Shown here: positions 7,026 to 12,054 of the stretch, one piece after another | How positions within the stretch are numbered: the first letter of the stretch is position 1 | How the letters are laid out: each line of letters begins with the position of its first letter | Assembly (NCBI GenBank): GCA_002336475.1 | Contig: DDCX01000016.1 | Span: 1-12,054, forward strand | Origin: Flavobacteriales bacterium UBA1995 | Lineage (GTDB): Bacteria > Bacteroidota > Bacteroidia > Flavobacteriales_D > Sanyastnellaceae | Reading direction: 5' to 3' | Length of the DNA stretch: 12,054 nt | Made by a program: the position numbers and the translations under genes | Notes under the pieces: generated by a model | What the model saw: only the letters and a program-made list of their open reading frames with translations | What the model was told of the DNA's origin: nothing | The model's database searches: none

Positions 7026-7913
7026 CTATACGAGTTTATCGAGTCGGGCTCCAAAATAACGGCTGACAGCCCAGCGTGCGCTCAAGCCTGTGAGCACCAA
7101 TCCCACTGCCATCTGGCTGACCAAAATGGTCCCCAGTTCTCTCACGCCCCAGGTCGACATAACGTCGGGCAAGACAGAGCGGGCACCAACTAGAGCCCCC
7201 ACAACACTGGCGTACGCCAGCAATGCGCCTACGGCGCCATAGCCCATGGCTTCTGCGATGAATGGCCTGCGAATTCGGGAAGGAGGAGCCCCAACAAGCT
7301 CCATGCTGCGGATCAAAAAGCGTCGGCCGAAAACACTCAACCTGACCACGTTCATGATCTGGGCCACCACGATGGCCATCAACACCGCCACCAATACAAA
7401 CCCAGGATAAGTCCACTCTTGAAACCCGCGGTCCAATCGTGCGAGCAAGGACCTCGGGTATTCCACCTTTGCCACACCATCAAGGTTCAGCCAGTCTGCT
7501 TCCTTTTCCCGCAGTCCTGTCAACCCCTGTTCACCCATCCAAAGTGGTGACAGGGTCAACTCCAAAACAGCGGGCAATGGAGAAGCACCCAAAAAATCCA
7601 TGAAAGGCTCACCCAACTCAAACTCCAGTTCCTGGGCGGCTGAATCAGGGTCAACATAAACCACCCGGGTCACCGCTTGGTCGGCCTCAACACCTTGGAC
7701 CCAATCCTCTATTGCAAACAGATCTTCAGGGGGAGCGTCTAGAATCAACTCAACGCGCATAGAAGACATCCAGTCCGCTCTGAGGTCCTGAACCAACAAT
7801 GTGCCCGCCACCAATGCGCCCCACAAAGCCAATGTCAAGGCCACCCCTACCGATGTAGAAAGTGCAGAGAAGTCGTGGGCGGTACTTCGGCTGATTTTTC
7901 GCGTTTTGGTCAC
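7026..7913 (-). CDS. ftsX: Cell division protein FtsX
   Basis: FtsX is the membrane half of the FtsEX complex, which passes ATP-driven signals to peptidoglycan hydrolases at the division site. The product has 295 residues. The first transmembrane helix is near 22-41, followed by a periplasmic domain of about 125 residues. Three further helices lie at about 171-191, 224-244 and 262-280. The conserved FtsX segment RSMELVGAPPSRIRRPF (202-218) is present. ftsE is not in the window; in Bacteroidota it is commonly elsewhere. The start is GTG, 38 bp after the FKBP stop codon. No closer in-frame ATG precedes the first helix. Confidence 0.94.
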   Translation of the reverse strand: MTKTRKISRSTAHDFSALSTSVGVALTLALWGALVAGTLLVQDLRADWMSSMRVELILDAPPEDLFAIEDWVQGVEADQAVTRVVYVDPDSAAQELEFELGEPFMDFLGASPLPAVLELTLSPLWMGEQGLTGLREKEADWLNLDGVAKVEYPRSLLARLDRGFQEWTYPGFVLVAVLMAIVVAQIMNVVRLSVFGRRFLIRSMELVGAPPSRIRRPFIAEAMGYGAVGALLAYASVVGALVGARSVLPDVMSTWGVRELGTILVSQMAVGLVLTGLSARWAVSRYFGARLDKLV

Positions 7914-7951
7914 ACTACCGGGGTATAGTTGCCAATATAGCCTTGGCCACT

Positions 7952-8386
7952 TTAGGCCTCTTCTCGCGACATGACCTGCACCGAAAAGTGGAGGTCTATA
8001 CCCGCCAAAGGATGGTTAAAGTCCACCTCAACCTCTTCTTCGCCGACATGGATCACGACGCCATGGACCTCCTCGCCTTCATCATCGCGCATCACAACCA
8101 CTTCACCCTCGGCCAAAACACTTTCATCAAGCCCCTCATCATCGACGAATTGCTCTTTCGGTAAAACAGCAAATGCACCTTCCATCTCTGGACCGTAGGC
8201 TTTATCAAAAGGAACCAGCAAATCGAAACGGTCACCAATTGCTGCAGCCGAAACGGCAGCTTCCAGCTCGTCGAGCACCTCTTCCGATCCTCCGGTAAAT
8301 GCAAAGGGCTCCTCTGGCACCGTCGCCTCAATGATCTCTCCTTCGGGGCCGTCAGCCCGCAATGTGTAGTGAATGATGTGCTTCAT
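7952..8386 (-). CDS. SlyD-like FKBP-type peptidyl-prolyl isomerase
   Basis: The product has 144 residues and resembles SlyD-type isomerase/chaperones. The FKBP part (about 1-66) ends in IGDRFDLLVPFDKAYG. An insert-in-flap domain follows (about 67-125), then the diagnostic NHPLAGIDLHFSVQV (124-138). It lacks the His-rich metal-binding tail of E. coli SlyD and is very acidic throughout. The usual GxGxLIPGLEEAL stretch is replaced by TGGSEEVLDELEAAV, so isomerase activity may be reduced. There is no signal peptide, so it is probably cytoplasmic. Its ATG lies 6 bp after the DUF4837 stop codon, and ftsX follows, so it sits within the envelope operon. Confidence 0.88.
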   Translation of the reverse strand: MKHIIHYTLRADGPEGEIIEATVPEEPFAFTGGSEEVLDELEAAVSAAAIGDRFDLLVPFDKAYGPEMEGAFAVLPKEQFVDDEGLDESVLAEGEVVVMRDDEGEEVHGVVIHVGEEEVEVDFNHPLAGIDLHFSVQVMSREEA

Positions 8387-8392
8387 ACAGGT

Positions 8393-9481
8393 CTATAATT
8401 TGATCGGCGCAAAGGAACGCACCATGGCTTCCAGCTCTCGCAAATACTCTCGTTTTCCGAAATAGGGGGCGTACACATAACCGTCGATGGTCACCAATTG
8501 ACCCCGCGCTGCGTCTACCCATGCGATGGACGTCCATGGCCCTCCCATAAAATCACCTTCCATGCGCCACAACCCTCGCATCGTTGCTGCGAAGCCTCCG
8601 CGAAAGGACACTTCCTCATACAAGGGCGGCAACCGATACTCTGTGGTCATATAACTGTCTTCATTTGGGCTGGATACGCGCGCCTGAAACAGTGAGTCGC
8701 GTCGGGCCAGCATCCTTTCCATAGAAAAGTCCTCGGGGCCATGATACGGCGAACGGTGCACCACAATCCCCATCTGGACATCGTGGTTGCGGCCTCCTTT
8801 CATCCGCGTCAAAGACCTTTCAATCCAACAAAACCCACCTGCACTGGAGACCATACGCGCGTCCCTCGGCAACACTGCCCCCAATCCGTGCTTGCTTCGA
8901 AGCTCGGCCTCTAGAGCAGCATTTCGGTCCAAAGCCACCAGGTCGCCATAGCGTTTGGCCTCCTCGGCCTCGAGCATATCTGCCAACATCAAACCGCCTT
9001 CTGCGCTGTTCAACGCCTCCATGGCGCCCGCGACACTTTTCGCTTTGACCTCTGCATAAATCTGTCCCTTTGCATACCTGTTTCGGTAAACCGTTAGGCT
9101 GGGTTCCTGGGTATCAATGCGGTCTGCGATGTCGAAAATGACCAAGTTGCGGTGCGGCTTCCAAAAACGGTCAAACTCCTCGGGGTCCAACCGCAACACA
9201 TCAAACCGGGGCTCAAATTGAGGCAAGACACGCACGGGATTGGCAAACAAACTGTCTACAACACCGCCAATTCCCCGGTCCCACATCGGCTTGGAAACCA
9301 CCATCACCACTTCCCCACTCGGGCCCAACTTTCCGGGCAACAAGGCATAACGTTCAGCCTTTGTTTGTGGCACTTCAGGCCCTGCACAACCCGCAAAAAA
9401 AACACCAAGACATGCTCCTAAGCACGCCACAACAAAGCGGCCACACCACTGTGGTTTCTGAGGATTAACGAGGGTCTGCAT
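8393..9481 (-). CDS. DUF4837 family lipoprotein
   Basis: The product has 362 residues. The signal runs to FAGC, giving lipidation at Cys32. The mature protein starts with a DUF4837-like region: GPSGEVVMVVSKPMWDRGIG, then PQFEPRFDVLRL, then HRNLVIFDI. It also has Trp/Arg-rich stretches later, such as GGFCWIERSLTRMKGG and YAPYFGKREYLRELE. DUF4837 is a Bacteroidota lipoprotein family of unknown function. The ATG overlaps the 3' end of the lytic transglycosylase gene by 17 bp, so the two are likely co-translated and may act together on peptidoglycan; that last point is inference. A start further downstream would damage the signal peptide. Confidence 0.87.
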   Translation of the reverse strand: MQTLVNPQKPQWCGRFVVACLGACLGVFFAGCAGPEVPQTKAERYALLPGKLGPSGEVVMVVSKPMWDRGIGGVVDSLFANPVRVLPQFEPRFDVLRLDPEEFDRFWKPHRNLVIFDIADRIDTQEPSLTVYRNRYAKGQIYAEVKAKSVAGAMEALNSAEGGLMLADMLEAEEAKRYGDLVALDRNAALEAELRSKHGLGAVLPRDARMVSSAGGFCWIERSLTRMKGGRNHDVQMGIVVHRSPYHGPEDFSMERMLARRDSLFQARVSSPNEDSYMTTEYRLPPLYEEVSFRGGFAATMRGLWRMEGDFMGGPWTSIAWVDAARGQLVTIDGYVYAPYFGKREYLRELEAMVRSFAPIKL

Positions 9482-10760
9482 GGATGTAAAGTTTTTGTCC
9501 CACCCGAATCATGTCTCCCCTCAAGGCATTCCAAGAACGCAAGTCTCTGATGCTCACACCGTACTTCTCTGCAATCGTACCCAACACATCTCCGGAACGC
9601 ACCCTGTACACCGTGACCTCTGGCTCAAAGCTCACTTCGGGTGTCTTTTCCGCCTCCCACTCCAATGCCTCGGGCAATGCCTCCAAAAAGGAACCCACCA
9701 CATCAACGGAAAGCACCAAGGGCCACCCGCCATCCACCTCGCCTGGAATCACATCCTTTCGATACTGCGGATTCAATTGTGCGACCTCAGACACGGGCCG
9801 GCCCATCGCCCTAGCCGCCTGATCAAACCGAACGTTTCTCCGGAGCATCACCGTATCCAAGGTAAACCTTGGGGCCAGAGGCTGGCTCGGAACAAGGCCG
9901 GCATCTACAGGGTGTTCAAAGAGGTATACCAACGCGATCAACGAAGGCACATACTTGGCTGTTTCGCGGGGCAAAAACCGACGCACCTTCCAGAAATCCC
10001 GGGATCCCGATCGGCGAATGGCTTTATTGACATTTCCCGGTCCCGCATTGTACGCCGCCAATGCGAGGTGCCAATCCCCATCGTACATGTCCCGCAGCCG
10101 CTTTAGAAACCGACAAGCCGCCTCCGTTGAAGATTGGGGGTCCCTGCGTTCATCGACCCAACTGTTGATGTTCAGCTTTTGACTGCGGCCGGTGGCATAC
10201 ATGAATTGCCACAACCCTGTGGCGCCAGCTCCGCTTCGCGCCAGAGGGTTCAAGCCGCTCTCAAGTACAGGAAGGTATTTAAGCTCCAACGGCAAGTTGT
10301 GCCGGTCCAATGCCTCTTCAAACAAAGGGAAATAATGCGCCGAACGCCCCATCATTTTGCCCAAGAAACGGGGGCGATTGCGCATCATGAAAATGACCCT
10401 GTCCAACACCGCCCCATTTGGACTCAAGTCCAACGGGGTCCTGCCGTTCAAGTCGATCAAGGCCTGGACTACCGCCGCTGTGTCCAGCGCCCGGGAAAGG
10501 GATTTGCTGGAAGTTCCAGCGTACCAGACGGCACTGTCGGTGCTCAAACAGTGCGCTTCAGCGCACCATTCCAACCACAAAGAGTCCGCCCTATCGGCCA
10601 AAAGTATCGGTGCAGTATGTGCTGTGCTGTCGGCCGCAACCGCAACAGAGTCCTGCGACAAAAGCGGCGTACCCGTTGAGTCCAATGGCGCTGTGACCAA
10701 AAGACCCAAGAGCAAACCCGCCCAAACCAAAAGGGTTGTTCTACCCTTTGACGTCGTCAT
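9465..10760 (-). CDS. mltD: MltD-type lytic transglycosylase with LysM domain
   Basis: The product cleaves the glycan strands of peptidoglycan, forming 1,6-anhydromuramic ends. It has 431 residues. An N-terminal signal (about 8-24) lacks a lipobox, so it may be secreted or held by an uncleaved helix. The SLT domain spans roughly 145-275. The catalytic Glu is Glu167 in [13 protein letters not shown], supported by GATGLWQFM (179-187) and [10 protein letters not shown] (235-244). A single LysM domain lies at 384-427 ([18 protein letters not shown]), compared with two in E. coli MltD. A second, degenerate LysM-like stretch may lie at about 301-350. The ATG lies 20 bp inside the tatA reading frame, and the 3' end overlaps the DUF4837 gene. 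Confidence 0.95.
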   Translation of the reverse strand: MTTSKGRTTLLVWAGLLLGLLVTAPLDSTGTPLLSQDSVAVAADSTAHTAPILLADRADSLWLEWCAEAHCLSTDSAVWYAGTSSKSLSRALDTAAVVQALIDLNGRTPLDLSPNGAVLDRVIFMMRNRPRFLGKMMGRSAHYFPLFEEALDRHNLPLELKYLPVLESGLNPLARSGAGATGLWQFMYATGRSQKLNINSWVDERRDPQSSTEAACRFLKRLRDMYDGDWHLALAAYNAGPGNVNKAIRRSGSRDFWKVRRFLPRETAKYVPSLIALVYLFEHPVDAGLVPSQPLAPRFTLDTVMLRRNVRFDQAARAMGRPVSEVAQLNPQYRKDVIPGEVDGGWPLVLSVDVVGSFLEALPEALEWEAEKTPEVSFEPEVTVYRVRSGDVLGTIAEKYGVSIRDLRSWNALRGDMIRVGQKLYIHADPR

Positions 10761-10911
10761 CCTGCCCCTTGCCGTCTTCCTGTGTTGCGTCCTTGAATTC
10801 CTTCACGCCACGGCCCAAGCCGCGCATGAGTTCAGGAATTTTACGGCCTCCAAAAAGCAGCAATACAACGAGGACAATCAGAATGACTTGTGTAGGTCCA
10901 ATGGCTCCCAT
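10741..10911 (-). CDS. tatA: Twin-arginine translocase subunit TatA
   Basis: The product has 56 residues and belongs to the TatA/TatE family, which forms the pore-like oligomers that move folded proteins across the inner membrane. A short polar start (MGAIGPTQ) leads to one hydrophobic helix (about 9-20). The [20 protein letters not shown] stretch (20-39) is the conserved FG hinge plus amphipathic helix of TatA. The tail is acidic ([16 protein letters not shown]). In-frame TGA lies upstream with no other ATG between, so the ATG at 10911 is the start. The TAG stop lies inside the transglycosylase gene, a 20-bp overlap. tatC and tatB are not seen here. The superoxide dismutase in this window carries a possible Tat signal. 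Confidence 0.93.
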   Translation of the reverse strand: MGAIGPTQVILIVLVVLLLFGGRKIPELMRGLGRGVKEFKDATQEDGKGQDDDVKG

Positions 10912-10926
10912 CCTGTGGATTTTGGT

Positions 10927-10981
10927 GCCAAGTTCGGCGAAAACAATTCATCTCAGGACAAGGAAAAAGCCAAGGTTCGGC
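10927..10981. repeat. Two copies of a GCCAAG(G)TTCGGC dyad in the panC-tatA gap
   Basis: GCCAAGTTCGGC (10927-10938) and GCCAAGGTTCGGC (10969-10981) are near-identical, start 42 bp apart, and each is a partial dyad (GCC with GGC). On the minus strand the second copy is followed directly by TTTTT, so it could act as a weak terminator or attenuator between panC and tatA. Otherwise the 101-bp gap shows no gene and no TAnnTTTG promoter. Confidence 0.35.
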
Positions 10982-11012
10982 AAATGCCTGTTTCACCGCA
11001 TAAAATTACCGG

Positions 11013-11879
11013 TCACATCAGGCAGGCAACATTGTCAATTAGCCGCACCCCACCCAACCTGGCCGCCACGAAGACCCGCATTTTTCCGGGCACCCATGTC
11101 GGTTCTAATGAATCTCCATTCACAACGCTCAAGTATTCCACTGTGAACCCCAAAGACTCTAACTCAGCAGCAGCAATCGGACATGCAGCAATCGGGTCGG
11201 TGCTTTCCGCGACTTGCACCAAAACCTGATACAATGCGTTGGCCCTGGCCCGATGAGACCCCGACAACCTGCGGTTTCGGGAACTCATTGCCAGCCCATC
11301 CAATTCTCTTCTCGTGGGCACCGGAACAATGGTCACCCCTTCAAACTCATGTGCCACGAGCTTTTTGATCACCGCCAGTTGCTGCCAGTCCTTTTCTCCA
11401 AAAAACGCCCAACGCGGCCCGACTTGCTCCATCAAGTTTCTCACTACAGCCACTACGCCATCGAAATGTCCCTTCCGCTTGGCCCCTTCCAATGAATCCG
11501 TCAAAGCACCGAACCCAACGGGGTCGGCAGCATCGGGCACGCCTTGCGGGTACATTTCTAATACTGTTGGAAAGACCACGGCATCCGCCCCAGCCCGCTC
11601 CACCAACAGCACATCCTGCTCGGGAGTAGCGGGATAAGATTGGAAGTCAGAGGGGTCATCAAACTGTGTGGGATTGATAAAAATGCTCACCACCACATGG
11701 GCTTGGCCATTTGCGTCGGCCATTTTTCGCGCAGCACGAATCAAGTCTCCATGACCCTCATGCAATGCCCCCATCGTTGGGACAAACATGACGTCGGTGT
11801 TTTCAATGAGGCTGTCTTTGATGTGGGCCCGCCAAGACTCAAACCCGGAAAAACTGATCGCCCTTTTAGTCTTTGACAC
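11013..11879 (-). CDS. panC: Pantothenate synthetase PanC
   Basis: The product joins pantoate and beta-alanine in an ATP-dependent step, the last reaction of pantothenate (vitamin B5) synthesis. It is cytoplasmic and has 288 residues, normal for the family. Conserved motifs are intact: FVPTMGALHEGH (32-43, HIGH-type ATP site), INPTQF (68-73, pantoate binding), KGHFDGV (136-142), FGEKDWQQ (160-167) and ELDGLAMSSRN (192-202, KMSKS-like). The start is GTG. An in-frame TGA lies two codons upstream of it, and the next ATG would remove the N-terminal strand. It is the first gene of the nine-gene minus-strand run. panB and panD are not in the window. Confidence 0.96.
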   Translation of the reverse strand: MSKTKRAISFSGFESWRAHIKDSLIENTDVMFVPTMGALHEGHGDLIRAARKMADANGQAHVVVSIFINPTQFDDPSDFQSYPATPEQDVLLVERAGADAVVFPTVLEMYPQGVPDAADPVGFGALTDSLEGAKRKGHFDGVVAVVRNLMEQVGPRWAFFGEKDWQQLAVIKKLVAHEFEGVTIVPVPTRRELDGLAMSSRNRRLSGSHRARANALYQVLVQVAESTDPIAACPIAAAELESLGFTVEYLSVVNGDSLEPTWVPGKMRVFVAARLGGVRLIDNVACLM

Positions 11880-11916
11880 AACCCATCATGTTCGAACAAT
11901 TCTGAATTCCATTTTC

Positions 11917-11950
11917 AAAAAACTGCGTTTCAACTCAAAAATTGAGACGC
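11917..11950 (-). terminator. Terminator-like hairpin upstream of panC
   Basis: On the minus strand, GCGTCTCAA (11950-11942), an 8-base loop and TTGAAACGC (11933-11925) form a 9-position stem with one C-A mismatch. After two bases it is followed by six T (11922-11917). This is the shape of an intrinsic terminator. It lies about 40 bp before the panC start, so it would either end a minus-strand transcript arriving from beyond the window or act as an attenuator in the panC leader. On the plus strand the same stem has a G-T pair but no U-tract. Confidence 0.45.
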
Positions 11951-12024
11951 AAATTCCAAGTCCACTCAGGCGTTAAGTAGTGTCAACACACACGAAAAGA
12001 CAGGGCTCAAAGTAGCGTCAATCC

Positions 12025-12054
12025 TTGAAATTCCGCCTTATTCGGCGTATATTT
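12025..12054 (+). promoter_or_regulatory. Bacteroidota-type promoter cut by the window edge
   Basis: TTG (12025-12027), 20 bp, then TATATTT (12048-12054) fits TTG-N17-23-TAnnTTTG up to the last base, which falls outside the window. It points away from panC, so a divergent plus-strand gene should start a little beyond the end. A short CGCC/GGCG dyad (12034-12047) lies in the spacer. The region 11880-12054 holds no gene that I can see. Confidence 0.5.

Noticed and set aside
7932..7939. TATATTGG (minus strand) as a promoter for ftsX
   Set aside because: It has one mismatch to TAnnTTTG and no TTG at a proper distance, and the gap of 38 bp suggests cotranscription with the FKBP gene.
9480..10106. 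208-codon plus-strand open frame
   Set aside because: It is fully antisense to the catalytic and LysM parts of the lytic transglycosylase, with no recognisable domain.
10357..11229. 290-codon plus-strand open frame
   Set aside because: It lies opposite the transglycosylase, tatA and panC genes, which have clear family motifs. Its product resembles no family and has shadow-like composition.
1..12054. CRISPR array, transposon ends, phage or defence genes
   Set aside because: No spaced direct repeats, transposase, integrase or defence-type domain was seen. The tRNA-Leu shows no adjacent integrase and no visible duplicated 3' end.

Overview
The window looks like chromosomal DNA from a member of the Bacteroidota, probably a flavobacterium-like lineage that is fairly GC-rich for the phylum. 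Three things support this. First, there are proteins known mainly from this phylum: a DUF3098 membrane protein, a DUF4837 lipoprotein, and a histidine kinase with an AKETAHQLGTPLSAL H-box. Second, ftsX, DUF3098 and uppP occur in that order, a typical Bacteroidota arrangement. Third, two sites match the Bacteroidota promoter pattern TTG-N17-23-TAnnTTTG, while Shine-Dalgarno sequences are weak or absent. I see no insertion sequence, phage, CRISPR array or defence system. This reads as core genome.

Left part (1-4486, all minus strand). A tRNA-Leu(CAA) sits just downstream of an orphan membrane sensor histidine kinase. A promoter for the tRNA appears to be built into the last bases of the kinase gene. 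A 258-bp gap with several inverted repeats follows, then a large AsmA-family envelope protein with a TTG start and an Asp-rich tail.

Middle (4487-5375). A short divergent region with a 15-bp dyad precedes the only plus-strand gene, a Mn-type superoxide dismutase. It carries an export signal that looks like both a Tat signal and a lipoprotein signal. Its 3' end overlaps the 3' end of the next convergent gene by 11 bp.

Right part (5365-11879, all minus strand). This is a compact run of nine genes in the order panC, tatA, MltD-type lytic transglycosylase, DUF4837 lipoprotein, SlyD-like FKBP, ftsX, DUF3098, uppP, unknown lipoprotein. Several junctions overlap: tatA/mltD by 20 bp, mltD/DUF4837 by 17 bp and DUF3098/uppP by 1 bp. 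Two more have gaps of only 5-6 bp. Most products act in the cell envelope: protein export, peptidoglycan cleavage, control of septal hydrolysis and recycling of undecaprenyl phosphate. PanC (pantothenate synthesis) is the metabolic exception and the first gene. tatA is only 56 codons and easy to overlook.

Right edge (11880-12054). The panC upstream region holds a terminator-like hairpin on the minus strand and, at the very end, a plus-strand promoter cut off by the window, which implies a divergent gene just outside.

No strikingly new system was found. The best leads are the tRNA promoter embedded in the kinase stop codon, the putatively Tat-exported lipoprotein superoxide dismutase with its operator-like dyad, and the unknown lipoprotein after uppP.
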